Source of the DNA: Megalobrama amblycephala
Lineage: Eukaryota; Chordata; Actinopteri; Cypriniformes; Xenocyprididae
Length of the DNA stretch: 64,000 nucleotides
Direction: 5' to 3'
Assembly: GCF_018812025.1 (NCBI RefSeq)
Contig: NC_063050.1
Location: 9,512,112 to 9,576,111 of the forward strand
Shown: positions 1 to 11,956 of the stretch, piece after piece
How positions within the stretch are numbered: the stretch's first letter is position 1
Layout: each line of letters opens with the position of its first letter
Notes under the pieces: model-generated
Databases searched by the model: none
What the model saw: only the letters and a program-made list of their open reading frames with translations
What the model was told of the DNA's origin: nothing
Translations under genes and position numbers: made by a program

Positions 1-160
1 CCCAGGTAACACATCTAGTGCTGAACTTTCTCAAGTGTGTGAGTTTCTCTCAACAGCTGCTGTTTCTGTAACCTGATGATCCTCAATAAAGTGAATGTTG
101 AACCTGTAGCACTAGTGTTGAGACTCTTGACTGCATTGACCAGTCAGTCGTGTTTGCTAT
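1..160 (+). other. Segment partly duplicated at 1.32-1.40 kb
   Basis: A short block here (gaatgttgaacctgta, followed by a variant of gttgagactcttgactgca) reappears near 1345-1395 with similar flanks (aacacatctag upstream of both). It looks like the edge of a local duplication of the transcription unit described at 0.6-2.3 kb. I recognise no protein in it. Confidence 0.35.
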
Positions 161-1426
161 AGTGTTGGCATGACATATTGAGCCTCATTGTGCACAATGT
201 GTAGATGTTAAATGCAGAAGACATGATTTATCAATGTATGAAATGTGTTTCTCAGCTGGTGGGTCACGGAGTGTGCAGTCTAAGAAACAACATCAAACGT
301 GATTGAAGTGTTTTTCTGAAGCGAGACGAAAGCCGTGCGTGAACGCTGTTGACTCTTCTGTCAGTAAAGACTGTCTGGCTGCTGGAAAAGCACATTTCAC
401 CAACACACACATCAGTTACGCAGAGATTTCTGTCACTGCAGTTTGAAACTTGAACAATTGTGGTCCGAACAAGTCTAGTGTTCATCACAAAGGCGAGAGC
501 GAGCGCTGCTATTGAAGCTACTTTTGAGCCGTTTCTCGATGAGGATCAAACACGAGCCTCGTTCTGTGTTTCTGTATGGGGAAATATAAACCTGTAGTGT
601 TTCAGAAGTGACTGTAAGGAAGCATCAAGTGTTTGATTTCTAGGTGGCGCTGGTGTTTCCACAGCGAGTGTCGTGGATCGCTGTGTGCACTGGGACTCTT
701 CTCTGGGCATGTGCTGGAGAAATCAACAGATCATTCATTTACCAAAGCAGAATTTACCTGTTTGCTATCAGCTGCTTTTGTCATTTCATTCATGGCTTCT
801 TGTTCCACACATCTGATCAGAAGATTGGGAATTTTTACTCTTATTTTGTAAGTGTTCAGAAATAAGTATTTGATATTCATGTTTTTTATCTGCACATGAT
901 GTATTTCTGCCACATCTGCTTTGCTCAAAGTGCTCAAATGGAGATGTGGCAATGCAAAATTAAATCATTTCTTCATTTAGCTGTGAGCTGATTGTGTTTT
1001 CTTTAGCAGAGACTGACGAGAGACGTACCTGGACATTTGAACATGAGAACTGAGAAACTCCAGCGGAGAGGCTTATTCCTGTGAAGGAGTTTCCTGGAGT
1101 AAGTCGTCACACACTGAGTTTTGTCTGTGCAATGCAGGGATTGTTGTTGAACATAACTGAACTCATTTCTCCCGTCAGATCAACTTTGTGATGAAGATTC
1201 TGGGGCTGCAGATCAGGATCATTGAGGAGGACACGGGGGTGAATTTCAGGATCCATGAAGGACGAGATCATGGTAATGAACCAGCACTATGGTCAGAGGA
1301 CAGGACTGGACGTGGCACGCTCCAAGATAACACATCTAGAGACAAACTGAATGTTGAACCTGTAACAGTGTTGAGGCTCTTGACTGCAGTGTGTGAGCAT
1401 GACCTCTCTAGTCTTTCAGTATTGAT

Positions 1427-2170
1427 CAGATTCACTTGAGTTTTTGATTCTCTTTCAGATCTTCTGCTGTTCAAATGATTCACTTGAGTTTCTGATTCAC
1501 TTTCAGATCTTCTGCCGTTCAAATGATTCACTTGAGTTTCTGATTCACTTTCAGATCTTCTGCTGTTCAAATGATTCACTTGAGTTTCTGATTCACTTTC
1601 AGATCTTCTGCTGTTCAAATGATTCACTTGAGTTTCTGATTCTCTTTCAGATCTTCTGCTGTTCAAATGATTCACTTGCGTTTCTGATTCTCTTTCAGAT
1701 CTTCTGCTGTTCAAATGATTCACTTGAGTTTCTGATTCTCTTTCAGATCTTCTGCTGTTCAAATGATTCACTTGAGTTTCTGATTCACTTTCAGATCTTC
1801 TGCTGTTCAAATGATTCACTTGAGTTTCTGATTCACTTTCAGATCTTCTGCTGTTCAAATGATTCACTTGAGTTTCTGATTCACTTTCAGATCTTCTGCT
1901 GTTCAAATGATTCACTTGAGTTTCTGATTCACTTTCAGATCTTCTGCTGTTCAAATGATTCACTTGAGTTTCTGATTCTCTTTCAGATCTTCTGCTGTTC
2001 AAATGATTCACTCGAGTTTCTGATTCACTTTCAGATCTTCTGCTGTTCAAATGATTCACTCGAGTTTCTGATTCACTTTCAGATCTTCTGCTGTGCAAAT
2101 GATTCACTTGAGTTTCTGATTCTCTTTCAGATCTTCTGATGTTCAAATGATTCACTTCAGTTTCTGATTA
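1427..2170. repeat. 48-bp minisatellite, about 15 units
   Basis: The word gatcttctg recurs exactly every 48 bases from 1458 to 2130, giving 15 units plus partial edges. Units differ by only a few bases, such as a cac/ctc alternation before tttcag, ccgttc at 1513 and ctcgag in two late units. Since 48 is a multiple of three, reading frames stay open on both strands: the plus strand gives a 16-residue unit FQIFCCSNDSLEFLIH and the minus strand a serine/glutamate-rich unit RSESESETQVNHLNSR. Neither frame has a convincing ATG start, so I treat both as by-products of the repeat. Each unit ends in a pyrimidine-rich ctttcag that resembles a splice acceptor. Confidence 0.95.
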
Positions 2171-2269
2171 AGTATTTATGTATTATGTCAGTTTAAGAAA
2201 TGTTAGTGTTCCAGTTTTTGACTGTTTTAATGTTTTATTCTCTTCAACACTCGTGATTTGCAGCTTGTA

Positions 2270-2275
2270 AATAAA
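2270..2275 (+). terminator. Poly(A) signal AATAAA
   Basis: AATAAA followed within 60 bases by GT/T-rich sequence (ttggttcttgtttctcatctctggtgtg region). It would end the candidate transcription unit that includes the minisatellite. Confidence 0.4.
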
Positions 2276-2299
2276 GCTCATCTTGGTTCTTGTTTCTCA

Positions 2300-3395
2300 T
2301 CTCTGGTGTGATTCTTGTGTCCGTCGGCTCCGTTATCACCGAGTTACAGCATTATAAAAGTAACTAATTACCAGGGAAAGTAACTATTGCGTTTATTTAT
2401 TTTTTAAAAAATGGGTCAAATAACTTGGATGCCCTTAATATTAAATAAATTTAAATCTAAAAATAAATGATTCTGGATCCGATTTCTTGGTAGCAAAAAA
2501 ACGTAGTTTCATATTTGTTTAAATACTCCTATGTTATGTTTTCAATTCATCTATTTGATTATGAAAAGTGAACAGCAAGAGTAAGATGCATCAAAGATGC
2601 GCAATATATCGGGAGGCATGGAGTGGGTCAGACATGATTTTGACCATTAAGTTTTGTTTTCTTAAGCCTTTCTTTAAAGTAAATTTCATTTAGTAAAAAA
2701 TGTATCTTAATTTTAATCAATGTTTCATCAACCAATTGCCTGGATTTAATAAGAAGCAAATATAGCAAACAATAATCCTGACATGAGGCGCTGGCGCGAT
2801 CACATGCGCGTGAACTGAAGCGCGTTTTATAATGAACCGAGGCAGCTTTCCTCACAGACATGAGAATATCTATAGAAAGCTTGAAATATCTACTTTAAAA
2901 CTAAATAATTAAAAACGAAAAGAAATAGGCTACTCTGAATGACATGTGCATTTTCTCAGGCGGTCCACGGAGATTATGAGAGTCCATAACAATGCGTCAC
3001 GTCCATAACAATTTACAGATTAAGTATATATTGTATAACGATGATTAATACAAATAATTTAACTTTCTGAGCAAAGACAAAATATGTCAATATATGCTAA
3101 TTATGATTTACAATTCAACTTTTTTGCTCTGAACTATTTTTATGATGCATTACGGATGTAACCATTATGGATGGTTCATAATAAATATATGCATGTGACC
3201 AGCGCATATTTGTTCACCATGATATTGCTGTTAAATTTACTGACATATATCACATTGATCTCTATTACTGTATATTGGAACATTTCAGAAAACAATTTAT
3301 TCTAATAACATTTTAGAAATAAAATTAATAATGAAAACATCATGAAAATTTACATATCACCATAATGTTAGCATTATTACCTGAAAGATTATTAT
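2300..3395. other. AT-rich stretch without a supported gene
   Basis: I see no protein-like frame or recognised transposon here. The short open frame on the minus strand near 2.63-2.86 kb has no family resemblance. Confidence 0.5.
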
Positions 3396-3401
3396 CTGAG
3401 A

Positions 3402-4785
3402 GAGAGAGATGAACAGGTGTGTGTACAACATGTTATTCCAAGGCAAGCACTCCAGAGCACACAGAATTTTGTTGAATCTCTGGCCTTCGATCCAGTCAGT
3501 CCCCACTGTATGTTAGGTCAGTGTGCTGAATGCAGGAATGGCAAGCTGTTGGAAACGCATGTCCTCAGTAACATCCCAGAGGAAGAAAAACAAATGAATG
3601 TGACCTGGTACACATGGCAAGCAACAGGAGGGCTGCCGAATAAGGTCCACTAGGTGATGTACTTGGTCTTCTCAAGGCAGCTGCTACAACATTTCTGCAT
3701 CATTGTTTTGTAAAGAGAAAACAAAGCACATTTTTCCAGGCCAAAATATTGCAAGCAAAACCAGACAAGGAGACTGTGGTGCTGCAGGTAGATTTTGCTG
3801 AAAACGACACCGCTGTTTACCAAGATCAGATCCAGTCAGCACACTGGCATCAAAGGCAAGTGTTTCCCTGTGTTCTGTGTCTGATGGAGATCCAGAGTCG
3901 TATGCCGTAGTGAGTGACAGCCTGGAACACCACAAGAGGTCTGTGGCAGCGTTCCTCACTAAGATTGTGGAGGACATTCAAGAGAAACATCCTGCAATGA
4001 GAGTGAGGCACATATTTAGTGATGCCTCTCAGTTTAAAAACAAGTTCCTCTGGTGTTTCCTGTCAACCACATTCAAGGAGCTGTTTCCATCTTTAAGGGT
4101 ACAGCGGCACTTCTTTGCCACAAGCTACGGCAAAGGTGCAGTGGATGGTGTGGGATCAACAGTGAAACGTGCTGTTAGCACTGATGTCCAGCAGTTGCCT
4201 TTTTTACAGTTTCCAGCAAGTTGAGAATGTTAGTGACAGCCTGGGATGATGAATTCTCTGCCAACAAGAAGTCTTTGTAGAGATGAACATGCTCTGCATG
4301 GTATTTCACTGCCTCAAACCAGCTCTACCTTGCTTCTAGGGGAACCCTGGCCTGGACTATCCTGCACATGAAGCCGTTCCTGTCACTGATGCATGCAAAG
4401 GCCCACTAAAGCTATGTTTCTGCATTGCTTTTGTCTTTTACAGGTGACAGCTGTGGTCTTTTAGTGTTTCATTTTGCTGTAGTGTTTGCTGTAGTTCAGT
4501 AGGCAAGTGGCAACTATAAAGTCAAACTGAATTCCAAGACCGAGCTTCTGTATTATAAAAATGTTGTATCCTGTTTTCCATTTGAAAAGGGTCATTAATC
4601 ATGAATGCATCTGTCATTAGTTTGTATCTTTTAACAAATGCACTTTATGGTATTGTTATTCATTAGACAAAAGCTCAAATTCAGGAGGAGTCCTTAAACC
4701 TTGATGCAGTAAAGAGCGAGTTGGCAGATGACACACTTAAAGACTGGACCAGTGAAATCCAGCAGTGGTTGAAACAGGCAGGCAT
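3402..4785 (+). pseudogene. Decayed transposon-derived gene with a transposase-like domain
   Basis: Three frames must be combined to follow one protein. The first segment (3410-3653) contains HCMLGQCAECRNGKLLETHV, a possible zinc-binding CxxC. A second segment near 3660-3860 contains VVLQVDFAENDTAVYQDQIQ and SAHWHQR. After a further shift near 3861 the third (3865-4224) contains VRHIFSDASQFKNKF and HFFATSYGKGAVDGVGSTVK. From memory, the patterns DFAEN, D.xSQFKN and FFATSxGKGxxDGxG are typical of uncharacterised multicopy proteins in fish and invertebrates that look transposase-derived; I cannot name the family. A further exon-like piece at about 4675-4785 reads IQEESLNLDAVKSELADDTL. The in-frame stop after GLPNKVH and at least two frameshifts make this copy a pseudogene. 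Confidence 0.5.
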
Positions 4786-5484
4786 ATTTTACATTACTTT
4801 AGCACTGTACTTTTGTAGTGTTGTGTATGATTTTTCTGTTTACACTTAAATTTAAGCCTCATCCTTATGCCTCTGATGTAATCATAATGTACATGTTTAT
4901 TTCTATTGTAAAAGCATATCTTATCAATAACTTATCAATAAGACAACTGAGACTCTTTATGTGAGCATCAGTCAGAGGAAGCAGGATCTTTACTGTCAAA
5001 CAGGTTAGATCATTTTAAACATCAAATCATTTTAAAGCTTTTAAAGACAGATTCACAGCGCTTTTCAGAAGAGTGCCGAGCCTTTACAGCTCACGCTAGT
5101 TTGGATACTCCGGCAACAGCAACTGGAATGAATAGAAATCCCAAAAATGGATCAGTACCATGATATATATTGTGAATGTTCGCAAATCACCTTAGTGAAT
5201 GTGTTTGATATAGTGCATTTTCCAAAAATCCCCGTATCTGATTTGGTCCGGTTGGATATTGTAAGCCATAATATTTCTTCAGATGTGGTCATTTTGAAAA
5301 AAAGTTTTTGTATCCTAACATTATATTTGCGTTTGTGGACTGTGGAGCTTTTTTTATTTTATCTATGGTGTTATTACTGTAACAGTGTGGTCATTAACTT
5401 TATTGGAGGACTGTAATTGACAAATTAATTAAACACAGAAAGCTGCAATAACTGCATATTATGTTATATAATGTTGTTCTCGTA

Positions 5485-5560
5485 CAGCGGTTCTCAAACT
5501 TTTTGCAACACGCGCCCCTTTCTAGTGTTTGAAACCTGTCAAGCACCCCCAACACCTTGC
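5485..5560. mobile_element. Terminal fragment resembling a hAT-like transposon end
   Basis: The sequence begins cagcggttctcaaacttttt and continues into a C-rich run (cgcgcccctt, gcacccccaacacc). This resembles the terminal inverted repeat of hAT-type elements. No matching opposite end was found nearby, so it is a fragment or a chance match. Confidence 0.35.
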
Positions 5561-5948
5561 TTAAGTTAAACATCACATTTTAATAGCAATAACCAAATAC
5601 AAATGTTCACTGTATATTAGAAAACATCAATAAAACAAATACTATTGCTTCAGTCAAAAAAATGAATTGTTGGATTTAAGAAGTGTCAAGTGGTTCCACA
5701 CAACTATATTGAGTAATTTGTACACAAGATGAACACATTTATTGACTTAATTTACCTTATTAAATGAACTATTTCCTCTATATAACAAACTCAACTGAAT
5801 TGAGAGCAGGAATATTATATTAAACATAAGCGTATATGAGGCTCACAGCCTAAACACAGACGACACTCTTCTGCATAATGGTGACCGCAACATTCAAAAA
5901 CATTACTGAAACTCCTCCAAATGTCCAACATAACTGAACATTAAACAC

Positions 5949-8272
5949 TAAGTCAAGTCAAGTCAAGTCAAATTTATTTATATAGCGCTTTTTACAATTT
6001 GTAATTGTTTCAAAGCAGCTTTACATATTAGGAGCACAGAAAAAAGAGAAATGGTTAAAAATAAGCTGTACAAGCAAGCGTGGTAATATGTAACATATAC
6101 AAGATGGTGCTACATTAAGCCAATGTCGGCTGACCCCCAGGGGTGGAAAAAACCCCCTAGGAGAAAAACCCAGCGTGCTAGCACTGGGAAAAAAGTCCTA
6201 GGAGGGAAAAAACCCCTTGGAAGATATAAATAATATATGTAAATGGATATGGAGATCAAAATCTGAATTATACATTTTTATTATAGAGATTAAAAATAGA
6301 TTATATATAAATATATGTAAGCGGATACGGAGATTTAAAAATCTGAAATTTAGATGCAGCCAGAACTGGATCTGTAGGCCCATTGTCTCCTGGGCTACGT
6401 TGTAGTCAGGTCCAGACACAGGTTCTCCATCTGATCTGGATACGGCCTGGATCCAGCACCCGGAAAACCTCAGGATAAGCAGAGAGACTGATATTAGCGT
6501 AGATGCCATTCTTATTCTGATGTACAGGTATATCTAGTGTTATAGGAAATGTTCTCGGTTCCGGCCGACCTAATTATTGCAGCGTAACAATCCTTTAACG
6601 GATTTGAAAAATGTTAATGTATTGATAATGTGTTATGTGTATGCAAGAGCAAAGAGATGTGTTTTTAGTCTAGATTTAAACTGACAGAGTGTGTCTGCTT
6701 CCCGAACAATGCTAGGAAGATTGTTCCAGAGTGTAGGTGCTAAATAGGAAAAGGATCTGCCGCCTTCAGTTGATTTTGATATTCTGGGTATTATCAACTG
6801 GCCTGAATTCTGAGATCGCAATAGACGTGAAGGACTATAATGCACCAAGAGCTCGCTTAGATATTGGGGAGCTAAACCATTTAGAGCTTTATAAGTAAGT
6901 AGCAAGATTTTAAAATCTATACGATGTTTAATAGGGAGCCAATGTAATGTTGACAGAACTGGGCTAATATGGTCATACTTTCTGGTTCTAGTAAGAACTC
7001 TAGCTGCCGCATTTTGGACCAACTGTAGTCTGTTTAAAAGCCGAGCAGAACAACCACCCAGTAGAGCGTTACAGTAATCTAGTCTTGAGGTCATGAATGC
7101 ATGAACCAACTGTTCCGCATTTGTCATTGAGAGCATATGTCGTAATTTAGATATATTTTTTAGATGGAAGAATGTGGTTTTACAGATACTAGAAACATGA
7201 CTTTCAAATGAAAGATTGGTATCGAAGAGCACACCCAGGTTCCTAACTGAGGACGAAGGTTTAATGGAGCACCCGTCAAGTGTTAGAGAGTATTCAAGGT
7301 TTTTTCGTGAGGAAGTTTTTGGTCCAAAGATTAGGATATCAGTTTTTTCTGAATTTAATAATAAGAAATTTCTTGTCATCCAGTTTTTAATGTCAGCTAT
7401 GCATTCTGTTAGTTTTGTGAATTTGTAGGTTTCGTCAGGGTGCGAGGAAATATAGAGCTGAGTATCATCAGCGTAGCAGTGAAAACTAACACCATGCTTC
7501 CTAATTATCTCTCCTAAGGGCAGCATGTACAGAGTGAAAAGCAACGGTCCTAGTACTGAGCCTTGTGGTACTCCATATTGAACCTGTGATCGATACGACA
7601 TCTCTTCATTAACTACTACAGACTGATAACGGTCAGATAAGTACGATTTGAACCATGCCAAAGCAATTCCACTAATGCCAATATAGTTTTCAAGTCTTTT
7701 TAAAAGAATGTTGTGATCGATAGTGTCAAAAGCAGCACTGAGATCTAATAACACTAATAGAGAAATACAGCCACGATCGGATGATAGGAGTAGATCGTTT
7801 GTAACTCTAACGAGAGCAGTCTCAGTACTATGGTATGGTCTAAATCCTGACTGGAAATCCTCACAGATTCCATTTCTTTCTAAAAAGGAGCACAGTTGTG
7901 TTGAAACTGCCTTTTCTAGTATCTTTGACAGAAAAGGTAGATTCGAGATTGGCCTGTAATTTACTAAATCTCTCGGATCTAGTTGAGGTTTTTTAATAAG
8001 AGGTTTAATAATAGCCTGCTTAAAAGTTTTTGGCACGTATCCTAGTGTTAACGATGAATTAATTATATCAAGAAGTGGACCTACGACCTCTGGAAGCATT
8101 TCTTTCAGTAGTTTAGTCGGCATTGGGTCTAACATACATGTCGTTGATTTTGATGATTTGATAAGTTTAGATAATTCTTCCTCTCCTATAGCGGCGAATG
8201 ATTCTAGTTTTACCTCAGGGACACTACAGTGCACTGTCTGAAGCGAAACTGTAGACGGTTGCACTAACATAA
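5949..8272 (-). mobile_element. 5'-truncated L2-clade LINE
   Basis: On the minus strand this starts inside the polymerase region near 8272, runs through an open RT frame to 6633, then a 3' UTR of about 680 bases, and ends in the characteristic aaaaagcgctatataaataaa followed by repeats of gactt. The same tail, without coding sequence, occurs at 17.78 and 40.05 kb. A second copy with a homologous 3' UTR lies at 62.33-64.00 kb on the plus strand. The endonuclease half is absent, as expected from incomplete target-primed reverse transcription. The protein is of the L2/Maui type common in fish; the clade name is from recognition, not from a tree. Confidence 0.85.
6633..8270 (-). CDS. L2-type reverse transcriptase, C-terminal 545 residues
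   Basis: This is an uninterrupted frame of 545 residues. It covers the reverse transcriptase of an L2-type LINE, which copies element RNA at the nicked chromosomal target. Visible RT blocks in order are [65 protein letters not shown] and the catalytic [10 protein letters not shown]. The C-terminal part contains [20 protein letters not shown] and ends [16 protein letters not shown]. Full L2 proteins also carry an N-terminal apurinic-type endonuclease, which is missing: a stop codon lies just upstream of the first ATG at the truncation point. The frame has no lesion, so the insertion may be fairly recent, but it lacks the element's 5' region and is unlikely to be expressed from its own promoter. 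Confidence 0.85.
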   Translation of the reverse strand: MLVQPSTVSLQTVHCSVPEVKLESFAAIGEEELSKLIKSSKSTTCMLDPMPTKLLKEMLPEVVGPLLDIINSSLTLGYVPKTFKQAIIKPLIKKPQLDPRDLVNYRPISNLPFLSKILEKAVSTQLCSFLERNGICEDFQSGFRPYHSTETALVRVTNDLLLSSDRGCISLLVLLDLSAAFDTIDHNILLKRLENYIGISGIALAWFKSYLSDRYQSVVVNEEMSYRSQVQYGVPQGSVLGPLLFTLYMLPLGEIIRKHGVSFHCYADDTQLYISSHPDETYKFTKLTECIADIKNWMTRNFLLLNSEKTDILIFGPKTSSRKNLEYSLTLDGCSIKPSSSVRNLGVLFDTNLSFESHVSSICKTTFFHLKNISKLRHMLSMTNAEQLVHAFMTSRLDYCNALLGGCSARLLNRLQLVQNAAARVLTRTRKYDHISPVLSTLHWLPIKHRIDFKILLLTYKALNGLAPQYLSELLVHYSPSRLLRSQNSGQLIIPRISKSTEGGRSFSYLAPTLWNNLPSIVREADTLCQFKSRLKTHLFALAYT

Positions 8273-8274
8273 AC

Positions 8275-10045
8275 TAACAACATCTTTCCCTTTGCTGAAA
8301 AACACATAACACTTTAATCCCTAAATTTACTCTCCTAATGCAGTCCCTTGCAAAGCATGCTGGGAACTACGGATCCACTGCCCACTTAGTTATGTCAACA
8401 TTAATTTGTGTGTTTCACTCAGCAATGTTAAGTTGACTGAACAAACACTTACTAAGTAAAGCTGACAATACTCATTTTTAGTAGAAACAAAGCAGTTAAA
8501 TTATGTTCATGTTCAAGTCTTTTAAGTACGAGGGTGGTTTGAGTGAAACTAACAACAGTGAAAGTTCATTTTTTTGAGTGTTCGTACCCTTTTTAGTGAG
8601 ATGGATGGGCCTGAATGTTTGCACACAAATCATCAAAATGTGGGGTAACAGTTTTACTCTCAAATCATACTCGGCATCTAGCCTGTGTCGATGTTTGGAT
8701 TTCAACATTGTCAGTGCAGAAATCCTGCCTCACATATTGCAAAGGGCATCAACACTTTAAGTGCTTGTTTTGACAATCCTGGATATTCCTCCAGAAATCC
8801 ACCAGTGACTTATTTTTAATCACATGCTCACCTCTCAGCCTATCGTGTAATGGCAGTGACATCAGTCACAACAGTCCCTAGTCTGCCTTCTCTAAAAAAA
8901 TACATTTTAATCAAGCTAAAATAGTTCCCAACAAAAGTATTGTTTAGTAAAACATGCTGAAGATTGGCAAACAGGCTGTCCATTAACTAAACGATTAGCT
9001 ATGTCCCACAAAAGCTGTTTAATCAGCATAGTGAAGCCTCTCATCCATTGACTTCCATTCAAAAACAGCCTCTGGTCTCATTCCCTGCGTACCGCCGGGG
9101 GTAGCATTAGCATTAGCCATTACGCTTTTTTGGCTAAAGGTTGCAGGCCTTCCAGTGGCTTTGGTAACCGCTGATAGGCCTGTATAAATGTGTCTGTGTG
9201 GACATAATATTGCTGTAACCTACAGACTATGGTGTGATTATACACCTGTTCACACTAACATTCTCTGGTTTTCCGGTTGGTGACAAATTCTGAAAATATT
9301 GCTGAAACTATATTGTCTTTTCATGGTTTCCGTTTATATATATTAAAGAAAGATACTCTGACACCACAAGCTTTAATTTTTCAATTGCACAATAAAACCA
9401 AGCATCCCAGAACACCTGAATGAGTTGAAGTAGATTATACTGATTTCATATAACAAATAAATTGGAAAATAAATAAATAACATTGTTAAAAATATGCAGC
9501 TTTCATTTCAATGATGTTGCTATGTTCTTCTGTTACCTCACCTTATGAAGATTTAAAACAGGGTCATCCCTCTGGAAATGAAGGAAATAATGTCTAAAAT
9601 CAGTGGCCTAATAAAGATTTTTGCAGCCTTGTGTTATTCTCTGCCACCTGTTCTTTTGACCATGTGTGACTTGTGTACCTGGATATACAGTTATGAACAC
9701 TGATGTAAACGGACAATTTATTTTGATACACATTCATTTGGCATATATTCAGGTTGATCGGGAAACTTTTTCCCAGTCATCTCAATGGCCAAAAGTGTCC
9801 CAGTCAACCTGAATTCACTGGTCATTAATGTTCATAAACATGCATGATCATCATGGGGTTTTAATTAGGGGCACATGAAATTCTGAAATTGAAATTTTGA
9901 AAGAAAAAAATTTTTTAAACTATGTCAAAACATATATCACAAATCCTGAAATAAAGATGGCAATATGGCCTTGATTTGCTTTTGATTAATAGATGCTTTG
10001 TATAATGTGTAATGGAGTGAACATGTGATATTGTGTGAGACATTT
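8275..10045. other. Stretch without a supported gene
   Basis: No coding exon is convincing. Around 8350 the words caaagcatgctgggaact match, in inverse orientation, part of a repeat near 14.63-14.65 kb, so old interspersed repeat sequence is present. The remainder is AT-rich and unassigned. Confidence 0.45.
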
Positions 10046-10422
10046 AATTAGGGGCCAAGCCCCGAAGGGGCTGTAGCCCCTATTGTAATTGTACGTTTTC
10101 TCTTTTATTATTATTCTTCCTCCCGAATGGGAGTCTATGGCAGCCCTATCAACGGAACATGAGAAAATGATGAAATTTGGCACAGTTGTAGAGATGCTCA
10201 TGAATAGTGATTGGACCAAATTTGGAGTCTCTAGAACCAACTCTATAGCGCCACCACCAGTTCAAAAATTCACTATTCTAAAGGTTATAACTTTTGAACC
10301 ATTTGCTCTAGAAAAATGTAATTTAGTACATCTGATTCATCTCGTTATGCTGATGCTACTCAACATCTTACATTAAGTCTCCGCCCATTACAGTAGCGGC
10401 CATTTTGAAAAGAACAGTATTC

Positions 10423-11275
10423 CGTTTTTTCGCTACTCCTCCTTCAAATTCTGTCCAATTTTGTCAAAGCTTTGATCAGATGATATTTGGACTGAGCCGC
10501 ACAGAAATGACTGAACAGATTTTTTTTATTCATCTTTGTTCAAAAGTTATGATGTCACGAAGTTAACGAGGTCGACCCGAAATTAGTATAGATGCTGTAT
10601 CTCGGCCAAACTTTGAGCAATCGAAACAAAAATTGGTACGCTTCATCAAGACCATGGTCTGAGGGTCTATGCCAAACTTGGGAACAGCGCCACCTACAGG
10701 TCATGAGATATGAAAAATGGCTATTTTGGACAATAACTTTTGAACAGTTTGTCAGAAAATCAAGATCTTGGTGTCTATGGATTCCTTGGATCATGCCGAA
10801 TCCGACGATACCGATTCTGTCAATATTGGATGAATCAGGTGTCCGCCATTTTGAATTATGTCATAAATTGCAATATCTTTTAAATAATTTGACATATCTT
10901 CACAAAAATTGGTACGTATGACCTTTAGAAGGTCCTGAAGGTACCTGAGAAGTTTCAGCACAGCGCCACCTACTGTTCCACAGATGTAATGATTATTGCA
11001 AAAACGCTTATAACTTTTGAAAACATTTTCCAAAATGTGTATGCTTTATGTCATTTTATTCCCTGGCTTATGCCGATTCCGACAATGTATCATTTGTCAT
11101 TTTCCTTAAATGTACCTGTCTGCCATATTGAAGTAAATGAAAAACAGTTTTTTCGCTACTCCTCCTACAAATTTTGGTCAATTTTGTCCAAAATCAGCTC
11201 AGATGATCTTTGGACCGAGCCGCACAGAAATGACTGAACGGATTTTTGATATTCACTACCATTCCCGAGATATTT
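10423..11275 (+). repeat. Internal direct repeat pair of about 130 bp
   Basis: A block at about 10423-10560 (ttttttcgctactcctcc through gagccgcacagaaatgactg) recurs at about 11144-11275 with a handful of substitutions. Both copies lie inside the 10.05-12.24 kb element, so part of it has been duplicated in tandem fashion and has since diverged. Confidence 0.8.
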
Positions 11276-11323
11276 GTCTCTGAATGTGACCTTGCTTGTG
11301 TTTGTTGTCTTATGCTAGTTAGC

Positions 11324-11453
11324 TTAGCATGCTAATTGCTTAGCATGCTAACCAGTTGTCATTCTCTTTAATGTGGCTGTTCAGTTATCAAGTTAATCAT
11401 GAGCTTCATTAGCATTAAGTTAGCTTAGCATGCTAATATGGTTAGCATGCTAA
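11324..11453. repeat. Four copies of the 12-bp palindrome TTAGCATGCTAA
   Basis: Perfect palindromes lie at 11324-11335, 11340-11351, 11425-11436 and 11442-11453, arranged as two close pairs about 75 bp apart. Each pair could form a small hairpin or serve as paired binding sites. They sit in the interior of the 10.05-12.24 kb element. Confidence 0.9.
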
Positions 11454-11526
11454 GTAATGCTTTTTTTGTGAATTCTTTGTTACACTAAAAGTATTCTTCC
11501 ACAGACTGTTGAATGTGCATCCTCAA

Positions 11527-11604
11527 GTAGCTCAATGTGTAAAGCCAGGTACCTGAAGAGCCCTGTGCCCAAAGATAGTGGGTTCGAATCCCAGGTGGAG
11601 CGGT
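11527..11604 (+). other. tRNA-like module with a B box
   Basis: The module agtagctcaatgtgtaaag is an approximate A box, followed about 40 bases later by gtgggttcgaatcccag, an exact RNA polymerase III B box with a T-arm-like stem. The acceptor stem is not closed and I cannot draw a good anticodon arm, so this is a tRNA-derived relic rather than a working tRNA. Confidence 0.5.
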
Positions 11605-11877
11605 TTTATGAAATAGTGTGTTTTGATTCCTTTACTGCCTCTTGGATTAGAAATAAATGCTTTTTGTTTCATGCTGTGTTCATTTTCATCTAAGCTTATG
11701 TACATTCTGAGTTCATTCTTGCCCGTAATTCTGAACCAGCTGTTTCATGTTTGTTCATTTTCTGCTGTTTTTTCTCTTCCTGCTCTGTATTGCGTTTTTA
11801 TATTGCAGTTTTATAAAAAATTCTTCATTTTGAGTTCATTTTCACATTAACTAATGAACTTCGGCAGTTGTGTCAGC

Positions 11878-11956
11878 ATTCAGCTGCACAGTGGTGCAAT
11901 GAGATGAGAAGTGGACATTGGACCCGGAGGTCGTGGGTTCGAATCCCATGTGGGAT
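11878..11956 (+). other. Second tRNA-like module with a B box
   Basis: Around 11886 ctgcacagtggtgcaatgag resembles an A box, and gtcgtgggttcgaatcccat near 11931 is an exact B box in a T-arm-like stem. It lies about 350 bp after the first module in the same element. The two modules share the B-box region but differ elsewhere. Confidence 0.45.

Larger units (their letters stand above)
620..2275 (+). other. Possible spliced transcription unit, product unrecognised
   Basis: Three stretches look like exons on the plus strand. The first follows a tttctag acceptor near 642 and reads VALVFPQRVSWIAVCTGTLL before continuing hydrophobic, suggesting a membrane segment. The second follows ctttagcag near 1009 but soon stops. 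The third, 1179-1272, lies between cccgtcag and a gtaatg donor and reads FVMKILGLQIRIIEEDTGVN. A poly(A) signal lies at 2270. The pieces do not join into a frame I can defend and I do not recognise the protein, so this may be a noncoding transcript, a decayed gene, or chance. The minisatellite at 1.43-2.17 kb would lie in its last intron or its 3' end. Confidence 0.25.

Noticed and set aside
1444..2139. Plus-strand 231-codon repeat frame as a protein
   Set aside because: Same reason; the cysteine/phenylalanine-rich unit has no family resemblance and no start context.
1268..2155. Long minus-strand frame with 16-residue serine/glutamate-rich repeats as a gene
   Set aside because: It has no ATG start, the repeat unit is a multiple of three so every frame stays open, and the other strand is equally open. 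It is better explained as a minisatellite.
7216..7959. Plus-strand frames over the first L2 copy
   Set aside because: They are antisense shadows of the minus-strand reverse transcriptase.
11527..11956. Two working tRNA genes
   Set aside because: The B boxes are good but the acceptor stems do not close and no proper anticodon arm can be drawn.
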